Counted from the first letter of the stretch, positions 17,391 to 27,027 are shown. The stretch is 64,000 bases of DNA from Pseudomonas fulva NBRC 16637 = DSM 17717 (GCF_000730565.1 NZ_BBIQ01000022.1:23193-87192); one strand, 5' to 3'. The notes: generated from the sequence alone by a model not told the origin. Numbers and translations: made by a program.

Positions 17391-20279
17391 TCAAGCGTTA
17401 TTATGCAAGGTCAATACGGCGCGCTGGTGCGCGTTCAGAACGTTCGGCGAAACGCTGATGTGATCAAGGTAATTACGGTGCTCAGGCTTACTGGTTGACA
17501 AGTAACTGAAGCGACGGTAGTGGCTGTTGCCATTTTCGTCACGCAGCAACACGACCAGCGATGGTGTCAACCACCGCTTTACCCAATCCTGGAGAGTGCG
17601 CCTGTAAACATCTTCCCGGCGCAAGTTCACCAGCACCAATGACCCAGAGGCATACCACCGTCGATCAACTGGCAGCGCGTCCAACTCAAGATCTTTGCGA
17701 ATGGATTCCATGGCAGTATCAAACTCTACAGTCTCAGGGTAAGGTTCAAGAGAGTCATGGAAAATCAGCCCTGTGTAGCTGAACATCCGGTCATTCTGGC
17801 TGGGCCCTTCCCACGTGATCATCGAAATGTTCGGTGTTGTAAGCGGTGACACCCGATTTCCTTCCATACCCAGCACTTCACAGGATACGAATTTGGCGTG
17901 CGCGTAGCGGAACGTCCAGTAATCAATGGTCGTCAGGAAGAAATCGAAATCATCTTGCTCATTATTGCCGCCGCCGCCATCGACCCGTTGGCGCGTGAAA
18001 CTGTAGTCGTTCTCGAGCACCTGCAACTGCGCCGCCGACACTTCGATCCTCGCGTTATGCACGGTGGTGTCGGTGGAATAATGCATCTGTTTGGAATCGG
18101 CCTGGAAACCCGCATAGAATTGCCGGGTCTGCCCAGCGCCCGCTCGGCAGTGCAAGTACAGGTAAACAATGCTTTCGCGGTTAGTGACTGCACGCCGGGG
18201 CGCGGCAGCCGCCGCGCGCCCGTTCGCCAGGTGAAAGCGATTGGGTCGGGTACTGACCGCCCAGAGTTCAGGATCGCCCAGTTCGATGCCTTCGCGTTCC
18301 AGGGCAAGCGTGCTCACGCGCTCAGGCGTGCGTTCGTGGTAAAGCCCCAGCGTTGCCAATTCGGTCACGCTCAAGGGATAGTCCTTACCATTGACCTGAG
18401 CTGTCTCGACATAGACTTCCAGTTCCAACTGCTGGAAGCCATTGTTGAATTGGCGGCCCTGGCGGTTGCCATCCTGGCCGCTCATGACCCTGACCGTGAA
18501 CTGATTCAGCTCTTTCCAACTGCCTTCCATTTCCAGGTCGCTATGCTGCACAACGCTGTGGCCGCTGGCGAACACCACGCCATTACTCACCACCTCACAC
18601 GTCACCACGCTGGTGCCACTGTGCTGGCCACGGCTGGAGAAGGCGCCAGTCTGGTCAACTTCACCCTCCCCTGATAACACACGCCAGCGGCGGTCGGCGC
18701 CTGGCATGAACTGCACGGGCTCACTCAGCTGCGCAGTTTGCCCATGTTGTACATTCGCCACATGGGCTGGGTACAGGCTCAAAAGCGGCTGGCTATTGAC
18801 CATCACCAATGCCGCATCGCGAGCTTGTCCGGCGTGCGCCTGCACCTGTTGTACGACCAGTGGCCGTACGCCAGGCCCGCGGTCGGGTACGAACAGCGCA
18901 CGGTGCTGGTCCTGGTCGGACAACTCACCGTGAAACGGTTCGAGCAACGACCACTGCACCCCTTGTGCATCCTTCTGCCAGCCAGCCAAAGGAATCACCT
19001 CCTGTTGGTCTGGCCAGTAACTCGCAGCGTTGGGAAACGTCGCTACCGACTCGAAACTCACTTGCAGGCGAGCGGAGGCGACGAAGACCTCGCCCGGCTT
19101 TGTGCCATCGAGCTCGGCGGTCACCACCACGGTCAGGCTCTGGTGGCCAATGTCCTGGGGGCTGGGCGCACTGTAGCGCCCCTTTGAGTCGATCTGCCCA
19201 TGCCCTTGCGGCAAGTGGCTGTGGAGGCTTACTGCATGCCAACGGCTAGCGCTTACGGCCCTGCCCTGGCCGTCATGCAAGGTAAAACTCAGCGCCTCGC
19301 CTGCCTTGATAACCGCTTCGGCGGGCTCCACCGAATAGGTGGTAACCAGCGGGTCGATATTGCCCAGCACCAGCATGTCGAAGGGCTCATGGCGCTCGGC
19401 CTCCACGAAGGCATAGGTGCCAGGAAACAACAGGCTATTGAGTATTTCCAGTTGTTGACCGTCTGCATACCTGGTCAACGAACGGTCCAACAGCAAACTG
19501 GCTGAGTAGTTACCATCGGGGATCAGGTAAGGGTAACTGCTGTCGGGGTAGTAGCCGTCGGCACTGTTGGCACTCACACGAATGAACACCAGTACCGCGC
19601 CATCGCCCTGATTGACAGCCTGACTCAACTTGGCGCCCGGCGCTGCCTGGGTGCGGATGATGAAACGCCGTGGGCTCAGTGGGTGATAGCCTTGAAGATC
19701 AACAATCCCCAGATCGAACTGGGTCATGCGTGCAGGCAGGCCATGAAACCAGGTTTCAAGCGCTGTCACCAGTTGCTCGTTGAGGGGTGGCTGGTCTTGC
19801 AGCAAACTGCAGCGCAGGCTGCTGCCATGGGCGAGGTCCAGGCTAACCCGGCCATGGCGATCGACCTCGCCTGTGACCAGCATCAGGTCCAGGTCAATCT
19901 CCAGGGTATAGCCCATGGCCTCGGTCACGTTGAACGTGTTGATCAAGGCGCCATCGCTCAGCTGCACGGTGGTGCAGCGCCCTGCGATCAGATTCATGAT
20001 CAAACGCGCCCGCGAATTGCTCAAAGAAGCGTTGATGAACGACAGTCGCGGTGCACCGAACTCCAGTCCCTCCAGCTCGATGACCGCCGCACGCGCGCCG
20101 GTGAACGCCAGCTCATCGTTGAAGGGCGGCAGAAAGCTCAGTGTATCCAAGCGCTGCTGATACTGTTGCATCAGCAAGCGGTTAAGCCTGGACCGGCTAT
20201 AGGCCGCCACTGCACCCCAGCCCAAGGTCGCGGAACCTTTACCCAGCCGCTCAAGCATTTGTCTTTTTGAATAGGCCAT
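17391..20279 (-). CDS. P47/OrfX-like (TULIP) N-terminus, Ig-like modules and a unique C-terminal domain (962 aa)
   Basis: Function unknown. The N-terminal 300 residues are paralogous to the next two genes of the operon: TLGWGAVAAYSRSRLNRLL, FLPPFND, then APRLSFINASLSNSRARLIM and, further on, YPYLIPDGNYSASLLLDRS. This arrangement recalls clostridial P47/OrfX lipid-binding-fold proteins; the similarity is from memory and inference. An Ig-like module follows (GQIDSKGRYSAP, residues about 390-430) with further beta modules to about 640. The last 320 residues are unique to this paralogue, starting near LNQFTVRVMSGQDGNRQGR and ending RAVLTLHNNA. No signal peptide. Its ribosome site (gagga) lies inside the end of the upstream gene (3-base gap), so the two are translationally coupled. 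Confidence 0.75.
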   Translation of the reverse strand: MAYSKRQMLERLGKGSATLGWGAVAAYSRSRLNRLLMQQYQQRLDTLSFLPPFNDELAFTGARAAVIELEGLEFGAPRLSFINASLSNSRARLIMNLIAGRCTTVQLSDGALINTFNVTEAMGYTLEIDLDLMLVTGEVDRHGRVSLDLAHGSSLRCSLLQDQPPLNEQLVTALETWFHGLPARMTQFDLGIVDLQGYHPLSPRRFIIRTQAAPGAKLSQAVNQGDGAVLVFIRVSANSADGYYPDSSYPYLIPDGNYSASLLLDRSLTRYADGQQLEILNSLLFPGTYAFVEAERHEPFDMLVLGNIDPLVTTYSVEPAEAVIKAGEALSFTLHDGQGRAVSASRWHAVSLHSHLPQGHGQIDSKGRYSAPSPQDIGHQSLTVVVTAELDGTKPGEVFVASARLQVSFESVATFPNAASYWPDQQEVIPLAGWQKDAQGVQWSLLEPFHGELSDQDQHRALFVPDRGPGVRPLVVQQVQAHAGQARDAALVMVNSQPLLSLYPAHVANVQHGQTAQLSEPVQFMPGADRRWRVLSGEGEVDQTGAFSSRGQHSGTSVVTCEVVSNGVVFASGHSVVQHSDLEMEGSWKELNQFTVRVMSGQDGNRQGRQFNNGFQQLELEVYVETAQVNGKDYPLSVTELATLGLYHERTPERVSTLALEREGIELGDPELWAVSTRPNRFHLANGRAAAAAPRRAVTNRESIVYLYLHCRAGAGQTRQFYAGFQADSKQMHYSTDTTVHNARIEVSAAQLQVLENDYSFTRQRVDGGGGNNEQDDFDFFLTTIDYWTFRYAHAKFVSCEVLGMEGNRVSPLTTPNISMITWEGPSQNDRMFSYTGLIFHDSLEPYPETVEFDTAMESIRKDLELDALPVDRRWYASGSLVLVNLRREDVYRRTLQDWVKRWLTPSLVVLLRDENGNSHYRRFSYLSTSKPEHRNYLDHISVSPNVLNAHQRAVLTLHNNA

Positions 20280-20282
20280 GAT

Positions 20283-22568
20283 CTATCCTCGTGGATCTAT
20301 GTCTGAGTGCGTTGTGGTTTCGGACCCGACCCATACCGCGTCCGGCCAACGCTCATCGAGCACCACGATCAGGTGCCCTTCCAAAAGACCGAAGGGGGAG
20401 TCCAGGTCGGCGAACACCAGCAGGAAACGCTCACCATCGTTCGAGCCTGGCTCATAACGGCCACGCTGCACGAAATGGCCCGGTCCGAGAGCCACGCGCC
20501 AATTCACGTCGGCCATGGACTGCCCATTGAACATCGCAGTGAACTGCCGACGCCCGGCAGCCAGTGGCGTACACGTCAGGGTGAGGCTCGATGGTTTTTG
20601 CCGGACCAGCACATGCAGTGAGCGCTCCTGCCCGCTGGTCACGTCGCGCACTTGTACCTCGTCCAGCACATAGTGCAGGTCCGCGACCTGGGCACCGGCG
20701 ATGTAGGTGCGCTTGAACGGCGCCCCTTCCACGACGTCCAAGGTACCGCTGCCTGGACGCGGGTTGATAATTTGCCACTCAAGCTGCTCGCCGGTGGTCC
20801 CGGCCGACAACTCCACCTGATCTTCCGACCAACACACCTGGATCAACGGATTGACGGTCAGTGCGTGAGGCAACACGGTGATCAAGCCAACCTGCTGTAT
20901 TGCGGTGGAGGGTTGAGTGACGGTTATCCTTATCTTCACCCCATTCTCGTCAATCGCATGCCGTGGCGGCGCCGTGTAGACACCGGTGGTCGGGTCGATT
21001 CTGCCGGGCTCGCCCCGCTCACCCGGCAAGATTGCAACGCTCCAACGCACACCGACCTGTGGGGGATAGACGCGAAACACATGGGATGCACCTGCCGCCA
21101 AGTGGACATTCTCGTCGATCAAGCGAAAAGCGTCGGCGCCTTGTGCCTTGACGAAGGCCGCCAGTCCATGGGGGTACTCGGCGTGCTCCACGAACAACGA
21201 CGTGCCCCCGGGCAGCAAGGCGGTGGCCAACAACTGCTCTGGAACATAGGCCGTCAGGTTGCGTGAAAGCCCTTCGAGTATGGCCTGCTTGAGGACCAAC
21301 CCAGCGGCGTGTTCGATTTGCGCCACCTCAGCTGCCGGCAAGGTGGGCATGCCCGATACTGGGGTGACTTCGCCGATAACACCCAAGGGCCAGTGGAAAT
21401 AGCCCAGCAATAGCCCACCGGCGTCCTCGGCCGGGGTCGCCAGGCACAGGTCGAAGCGGTGCGACATGGTGAACGCAAAGGTTACTGCCAGCAGTTGCGG
21501 ATACTGCGAGTCATGCCGGGTATAGGAGCACTTCAGCGCGAACTGCGAACGCCACGTCATCTGCACCCCATCGTCGTCGAACAACGCGCCCAAGGGCTCG
21601 ATTCCGCCCGCCGCCGGCACTTCGAATGCTTCGCAGTTGAACATGAAATCACGTGCGCGCACCTGCCTACGAGCCCCGCGCAGCACACCGGAGGTCGCCC
21701 GCATCTCAGTCAATACCTGGCCCGCGTGGGTATAGCTGAACGAGGCAGCATCGAACATCCCAGTCAAGCCATTGGCGTAGGCCGCCCGGTGCAGGACGCG
21801 CCTGGACAGCAACACGCAGGCATTGGCTGGCACATCGCCGGGCAGGTCGTCGGGCAGCAGGAACGGAAAATTCGACCGGTCGCTAGGTAAGCTGCCGGTC
21901 GGCCCTTGTTCCAGCGATGCGAACAGCACCACTGCCAGCTGGCCATCGGCCTTGCTGTCATGGGTACGCAGAGCAAGCTGGCGCACACCCAGGAAGCGGT
22001 TGCCAGGCACACTGGGGAAGTCGAACAGCGTACTGACACGCTTGCTCTCGGGCAGGGCATTGAACAATGCGCGGATAAACGCTGTGCTTTCCTCACTGCC
22101 TGCCACCTGATCGTTCAATGCGAAGTGCACCTGCTCGATCTGAGCCAAGTCCACACTCAGGCGTGGGCCGTCGCTGACAACAGGCAAGCGATACTGCAGG
22201 GCCAAGGCATCCAAGGCATCGTGGGCACTGAGCGCAGTCACTTCGCCACGCTCCGTAGCTACCAGCAACCCCCCTTCCATGGCGACTGCCTGGGTCAGGC
22301 GCGGCGTCTGCCAGGACGCCTGGCCAGGCACCAGGCTTGCAGGGCCCAGCCGGTACCCGAACAAATGGTAGGTCAGTTTGGTATTGGCGATCTGCAGAGT
22401 CCCAGTCAGGTCATCAATGGCCGTGTGAGTCAACCACCGCTGCACATGGTGGGCCTGCAGCAGACTATTCAGTTGGCCGGCCGAAAACGCAGTGATGAAG
22501 TCCCACCCAGAGAGGTTCGGGTTATCACGCATCCAGGCCAGCAATGCGCCTAATGAATTACCAGACAT
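20283..22568 (-). CDS. P47/OrfX-like (TULIP) protein with C-terminal Ig-like modules (761 aa)
   Basis: Function unknown. It starts MSGNSLGALLAWMRDN, then LSGWDFITAFSAGQLNSLL, the clearest GWD...LN opening of the three paralogues and close in form to P47/OrfX proteins. The first half includes FPFLLPDDLPGDVPANACVL, aligned with YLIP...VLF of the others. The second half has the Ig-like signature GRIDPTTGVYTAPPRHAI near residues 530-545, then PLIQVCWSEDQVELSAG and LEWQI, each with an equivalent in the 800-residue paralogue. No signal peptide or membrane helix is seen. The start has a good ribosome site (aggaga). Middle gene of the operon. Confidence 0.75.
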   Translation of the reverse strand: MSGNSLGALLAWMRDNPNLSGWDFITAFSAGQLNSLLQAHHVQRWLTHTAIDDLTGTLQIANTKLTYHLFGYRLGPASLVPGQASWQTPRLTQAVAMEGGLLVATERGEVTALSAHDALDALALQYRLPVVSDGPRLSVDLAQIEQVHFALNDQVAGSEESTAFIRALFNALPESKRVSTLFDFPSVPGNRFLGVRQLALRTHDSKADGQLAVVLFASLEQGPTGSLPSDRSNFPFLLPDDLPGDVPANACVLLSRRVLHRAAYANGLTGMFDAASFSYTHAGQVLTEMRATSGVLRGARRQVRARDFMFNCEAFEVPAAGGIEPLGALFDDDGVQMTWRSQFALKCSYTRHDSQYPQLLAVTFAFTMSHRFDLCLATPAEDAGGLLLGYFHWPLGVIGEVTPVSGMPTLPAAEVAQIEHAAGLVLKQAILEGLSRNLTAYVPEQLLATALLPGGTSLFVEHAEYPHGLAAFVKAQGADAFRLIDENVHLAAGASHVFRVYPPQVGVRWSVAILPGERGEPGRIDPTTGVYTAPPRHAIDENGVKIRITVTQPSTAIQQVGLITVLPHALTVNPLIQVCWSEDQVELSAGTTGEQLEWQIINPRPGSGTLDVVEGAPFKRTYIAGAQVADLHYVLDEVQVRDVTSGQERSLHVLVRQKPSSLTLTCTPLAAGRRQFTAMFNGQSMADVNWRVALGPGHFVQRGRYEPGSNDGERFLLVFADLDSPFGLLEGHLIVVLDERWPDAVWVGSETTTHSDIDPRG

Positions 22569-22620
22569 GAGCGTCTCCTGATTCGGTACGTTAAGTGCAA
22601 GCGTTCGCCCAAGCGACCTG

Positions 22621-25023
22621 TCAACCCGCCACGCCCGTCACCTCGGCGCACAGCGTTCGATAGGCTTGATCGTGATCGAACAAGGGCAAGGCAAGGACGA
22701 TGACGTTGGTGAAGACCCCAAAGGGTGGAAACTCGAAGCGCCCCTCGACGATCGCGAAACGCTCGGCGCTCGCCGGGTCGGCGTGGTAGAGGTTCTGCTC
22801 CATGCGACCTGGGCCGGCCAACACCGTCCAATCCGCCTCGAGGTCGCTGGCGTTGAGCTGCAACTGCAACTGGGCCGTACCCTTCGCCAGATCCATGGCT
22901 TGCAACACCACCGAAGCGCCACTTCTACTGCGCGTCACGATGCATATCTGACGCGTCTGACCGGTCTCTTTGTCGCACACCTCGATACGTTCAATCAGGT
23001 GCTCGGATGTAGAGCTGTCGGGCCTGGCGAAGTAGGTGTTGTGGCTAGCGGTGGTGCTGGCCAAGCGGCCTTCAGGCGTGTCGCCCAGGATCCGCCACTC
23101 CAGGTCAGCGCCGCTGGCGCCCGCTGCGCTCAACGGCACTCGGTCCTCGGCGTCACACAACTCAACCAATGGGCTGACGCTCAGCACATTGGTCACCACC
23201 GTTATCAAGGCAGAGGCGGCAAACCCTGTCTGCGGATCGGTAGCCGTCACTTTCACGCGGATGAAATCGCCGTCGATTGCGCTGACTGGGGGAGCTTGGA
23301 AGAGGCCGTCGATCACCGTACCTGGGCTTGAAGACTGTCCCCAGACAAGTTCTGCGCACCAATTGAGCCCCGGGGTCAATGGCGTAACGGTCAGTGGTTG
23401 GGTAGCCCTAGCGGAAATGATCGGCTCCAGGGGCGAGAGCTCGAAGGTAGTTAGCCGGGGTGCGATGCTGCCGAAGCAGGCTATGTCTTTAGGCATTACG
23501 ACATCGTCCGCTATGATCGCACCGCCGAATTTCGTGCGTAGCGTCTCGCGGGCCGTCTGCTCGACCAGCATATCAGCTTGTAAATTGCGCTGGATTGGGC
23601 GTATGACTAACTGGACCAGGCTAGTCAGGGGATCTCGAACGGCTAGGTATGTCACAATTAACATTTCAAGAAAGATCAGTTTCAGCACCAGGTCCCGATT
23701 TATCGCTGAAGTGGCGAGCGAGGCCGGGATTTCCGTCCCCTCTTCCGGCGGCTGCGGCTCGGCGGGTCTCGTTAGGCTGAAGTCCAGTAATTCCATCACA
23801 CCGCTTTCATTCATCTGATAAACGGCCGCTAATTCGGAGGGGTAAGTTACCGGCATATCATCGAACTGGCGGAAGTCATCTTCGTCAAGAAAACCCAGGT
23901 CATCTCGTAAACTCAACACTTCGGTGAAGCCGACCGGGTTCAAGACAAACTTAAACTCCATACGCTCACCGATGAAGGAAATACTGAAGTTGTCCTTTAG
24001 CACGATTGGGTCGATGGTCAGGCCCCAGTGCACCTCGTAGTTGATACGCTGACCCTCAATCGCAAAAAACGAGGCCCCGTATCGGCTAAACTCCTTCCGC
24101 TCGAACGATATGTGCCCCGAAATGGCCCTGACCGACTCCATTTGACCCTGCTCATCGTGTGTCACGGCAAAGACCGAATCGTCACTCAACAGAGGCCGCA
24201 GCGCCTGCAGCAAGGTCGCCACCATCAAGCGCTGCTTGTCGAACAACACCGTTGCCGAGTAATTCCCCTCACTCGGGATCAGGTACTTGAAGTCGGACTC
24301 ATTACCCGGCAGGTTGCCTTCGTGGGAGCCGTGCATACGAACGAATGCCAGTACTGCACCGTCGCCCTGTTCGCCAACCTCGGCGGTGGGCGCAGACTGA
24401 GTGCGCAGGCGAAAAGACGCGGGTTCAAGCAGCGGCTCCGACCCTGGTATAATTTGCCCTAATTGCCAAACACGTTGAGCCGGTTCAAGGGCTTGAAACT
24501 TTCGCTTGAAGAAATCCGCACTCAATTGCTGGATCTGATTGTGATCAGGAAACGACAACTGGAAGTCATCGCTGCGCTGCAAATCCAGGAACACTGCGCC
24601 ATCCTCGGCGACATTGCCAGGCACGTCGTTCAAGTCCAACTCAAGACTAAGTTGCGGCCCCACCAAAGGATCGACCCAGTCGATGCGGTAGATGTACCAG
24701 TCGCCCCGCCGCTCCAGATTGACCTGATTGCCACCGATCACCGTCATGCGCAAGCGTGCCTTAGAACTGTTCAAATCGGCATTTTCGAATGACAGCCTGG
24801 GTCGGTCGAGGATGAAGTTCTGTAAATACACCTTGTAGTTGCCAACCAATGAGGCATCGCCATTGATGGGCGGCAGCATGCCGTTGCCACCGAAGCGGGA
24901 GATGTATTCCTGGCTCAGCAGCTGGTTGAGCTTGGCGCGATCCATGACTGCGATGCTGCCCCAGCCTGACAGTCGGTGCTTGACGCGCATCCATTGGACA
25001 ATGGCGGCCTTTGAGTTGCTCAT
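22621..25023 (-). CDS. P47/OrfX-like (TULIP) protein with C-terminal Ig-like modules (800 aa)
   Basis: Function unknown; paralogue of the two genes downstream. N-terminus: LSGWGSIAVMDRAKLNQLL, then MLPPINGD and RPRLSFENADLNSSKARLRM, followed by FKYLIPSEGNYSATVLFDKQ around residues 240-260, the most typical TULIP-like segment. A hydrophobic stretch near residues 445-465 (LVLKLIFLEMLIVTYLAV) has no clear counterpart in the other two. Ig-like part: GTVIDGLFQAPPVSAIDGD, then PLVELCDAEDRVPLSA and LEWRI. Starts with a strong ribosome site (ggaggcg), 28 bases after the previous gene. The plus-strand base composition near 23500-24100 is lower in GC than its surroundings, suggesting a mosaic. Confidence 0.75.
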   Translation of the reverse strand: MSNSKAAIVQWMRVKHRLSGWGSIAVMDRAKLNQLLSQEYISRFGGNGMLPPINGDASLVGNYKVYLQNFILDRPRLSFENADLNSSKARLRMTVIGGNQVNLERRGDWYIYRIDWVDPLVGPQLSLELDLNDVPGNVAEDGAVFLDLQRSDDFQLSFPDHNQIQQLSADFFKRKFQALEPAQRVWQLGQIIPGSEPLLEPASFRLRTQSAPTAEVGEQGDGAVLAFVRMHGSHEGNLPGNESDFKYLIPSEGNYSATVLFDKQRLMVATLLQALRPLLSDDSVFAVTHDEQGQMESVRAISGHISFERKEFSRYGASFFAIEGQRINYEVHWGLTIDPIVLKDNFSISFIGERMEFKFVLNPVGFTEVLSLRDDLGFLDEDDFRQFDDMPVTYPSELAAVYQMNESGVMELLDFSLTRPAEPQPPEEGTEIPASLATSAINRDLVLKLIFLEMLIVTYLAVRDPLTSLVQLVIRPIQRNLQADMLVEQTARETLRTKFGGAIIADDVVMPKDIACFGSIAPRLTTFELSPLEPIISARATQPLTVTPLTPGLNWCAELVWGQSSSPGTVIDGLFQAPPVSAIDGDFIRVKVTATDPQTGFAASALITVVTNVLSVSPLVELCDAEDRVPLSAAGASGADLEWRILGDTPEGRLASTTASHNTYFARPDSSTSEHLIERIEVCDKETGQTRQICIVTRSRSGASVVLQAMDLAKGTAQLQLQLNASDLEADWTVLAGPGRMEQNLYHADPASAERFAIVEGRFEFPPFGVFTNVIVLALPLFDHDQAYRTLCAEVTGVAG

Positions 25024-25051
25024 GGTTGACGCCTCCGCTAATTACACTGGA

Positions 25052-26872
25052 TCAAGCGATCAGTTGGGGTTCCAAGTGAGGAAAAGACTTGTAACTTTCG
25101 CCGTCATCGAAGCTGACCTGCACGCTGACGCGCAGTACCCTGTTCAGCTCAAGGCGCTGCAAAAAGACGTTGGGCAGTTCGGCTGTCACATGGCCTTGGT
25201 AATATTCCTCGTCGCTGACTGGCTGCGCGTTACGCATCACATGATCCAGCTCGCCCCCCCCGACCTTGGCTACGCCAGCGGCTCTGATGATCAAGCGCTG
25301 CCCTGGCGCCATGAACGGCCACACATCAAGGCTGAAATGGGCGTCGTCGCCCTGGAGCGCCGATAGGGACAACTTGCCGTCGATCAGTTCATCGCGGTGA
25401 CCCTGGATCACTGGAAAACGCCTAGTGGCGAAGTCGGCCACTTTCAGGTCGAACGCTGACGATTCATAAGGTGCCTGGTCCGGCAAGTGCAGGCTGTAAT
25501 ACACGTTCAGGCGTTTGCCCAGGTTGGCGGGAATCGCCGCTGCCGGTATATGAAACAGCCGTGGGTCCGCAGGATCGGCTTGCTTGACGATGACCTTGCC
25601 GGTGCTGGCGTGCCCGTCCCAGTGCATCCAGATATCACCGTCATTGGTTTCGGCAGCCAGTGGGACCCTGACCCTGGCGCCCCAGCGAACCTGCTCTGGC
25701 GTCACCGTCCCCTGGTTGGCTTCATCTCCGCTCTCCGGTATGACAGTGTCGATCAGTGGCCAAGGCAGGTAGAGCGGCCTGCGCACCATGACCTCAAGCA
25801 CCTGCGAGTGCCAGGCCGCACCCAAGCGGGCCACCTGATAGCTTACCCGAAGCGGCTTTCCGATCAGCTCGTCACTGTACCAACTGCCCTCAACCCGCAC
25901 TTGAAGCTGGCGGCTGACAACCGTACTGACGTCGGCCCGAAAGCCCCTCAAGCTCAAGTCTGGCCCCTCCAGGTACACCACCAGCTGGTCACCCAGCTGC
26001 AGGTCGGCATAGTCGTCGATAAGCAGGGTGAAGCCGCCAATCAATGCCCTCGGGTCCAGGTCGCTGCTGCCGTCATGACCTTCGATCAACGGCTTGGGCA
26101 ACAGCGGGCTGAGCGGCGGCCCCGACTCTACGATGTCGACTCGCTGAACTGGCGACTCACTGTCACCCCCCGAGGCGTATCGAATGCGGTAGGACAGCTC
26201 GGCATGGTCGCCGTCGAATAAGTGCATGACCTCCTGGAGCGGCAAGGTCATGCCTACGACCATGCCAATATCCCGTTCGGTCACCGAGTGAGACTGGCTG
26301 TAGGGGGATTGGGGGTCGCCAGCGAAATACGGCACCCATTCAAAGATCAGCGTATCGCCCACCGTCATCGCTTGGTAGGGCGGCACGGCCACGGTCAGGT
26401 CCTGGCTGATCAGTTCCAGGTCGATGACCAAGTCATGGGCTTCACGCAGTTGCGCCACTGCCAGGGTTTGCTCTTCAACCGCCGGACGGTCGATGCTGAA
26501 GAACACCCGCAATGACTCATTATCGGGACGGGCTTCAACCCCGGGATGGTAGGAATAAAACACATACCCACCCGAGAGCCGCTGGAGACGATCGTTATCG
26601 ATGGAGAATCGTACCCCTTGCGGCTCGATGGACACGATCCGGAACGTCTGGATCATGTCCAACACTTCGCCGTCCGCCGCGCATCCGCGCCAGTGAGGGG
26701 TGACCCAGTCACCGACTTTGAGCGCCGGATCGGTCAGGAAGGTTTCCAGCAGCTCGCCGCCCAAGCTACTCAGCTCCAGGTTGTCGCCGGTGCCCAGTAA
26801 CGGCACGCTGGGCCGGTCAGGTCGTAGCGTCATGCATTCCCCCACTAGCGCCCGAAGCGCTGAATTGGTCAT
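25052..26872 (-). CDS. Ig-like repeat protein, first gene of the island operon (606 aa)
   Basis: Unknown function; built from about 110-residue beta-sandwich repeats such as TVAVPPYQAMTVGDTLIFEW and RVPLAAETNDGDIWMHWDG. Its C-terminal repeat ends VLRVSVQVSFDDGESYKSFP, closely matching YVRVKVSFDDKRTWVEFP at the end of the 493-residue protein at 36404, so the two are paralogues although far apart and on opposite strands. No signal peptide. The ATG at 26872 lacks a clear ribosome site; an internal ATG at 26833 (MTLRPDRPSVPLLG) has GGGGGA four bases upstream and may be the real start. First gene of the minus-strand operon, divergent from the complete rhs gene. Confidence 0.72.
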   Translation of the reverse strand: MTNSALRALVGECMTLRPDRPSVPLLGTGDNLELSSLGGELLETFLTDPALKVGDWVTPHWRGCAADGEVLDMIQTFRIVSIEPQGVRFSIDNDRLQRLSGGYVFYSYHPGVEARPDNESLRVFFSIDRPAVEEQTLAVAQLREAHDLVIDLELISQDLTVAVPPYQAMTVGDTLIFEWVPYFAGDPQSPYSQSHSVTERDIGMVVGMTLPLQEVMHLFDGDHAELSYRIRYASGGDSESPVQRVDIVESGPPLSPLLPKPLIEGHDGSSDLDPRALIGGFTLLIDDYADLQLGDQLVVYLEGPDLSLRGFRADVSTVVSRQLQVRVEGSWYSDELIGKPLRVSYQVARLGAAWHSQVLEVMVRRPLYLPWPLIDTVIPESGDEANQGTVTPEQVRWGARVRVPLAAETNDGDIWMHWDGHASTGKVIVKQADPADPRLFHIPAAAIPANLGKRLNVYYSLHLPDQAPYESSAFDLKVADFATRRFPVIQGHRDELIDGKLSLSALQGDDAHFSLDVWPFMAPGQRLIIRAAGVAKVGGGELDHVMRNAQPVSDEEYYQGHVTAELPNVFLQRLELNRVLRVSVQVSFDDGESYKSFPHLEPQLIA

Positions 26873-27027
26873 GTTCTGGCTGTTTTATACGTCCGGTATT
26901 GCGCTGGGCGAAACTGGTAGAAATGACAGGTGACGCCCCTCCCCCCCGGCGCCTAGGCTCTGTCCAAGCGAGTGTCTGAACGCCGGATCAGCCGTCCTGC
27001 CAGGGGCAACAGGGAGCGAAAATCGTC
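26873..27027. promoter_or_regulatory. Divergent promoter region between the two island transcription units
   Basis: This 155-base gap must hold promoters for the minus-strand P47-like operon and the plus-strand rhs gene. A TATAAA on the minus strand (26883-26888) would fit a transcript starting just upstream of the alternative start at 26833. A C7 run at 26941-26947 follows cccct. The rhs ribosome site (agggag) is at 27011-27016. No convincing -35 box is visible. Confidence 0.4.
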
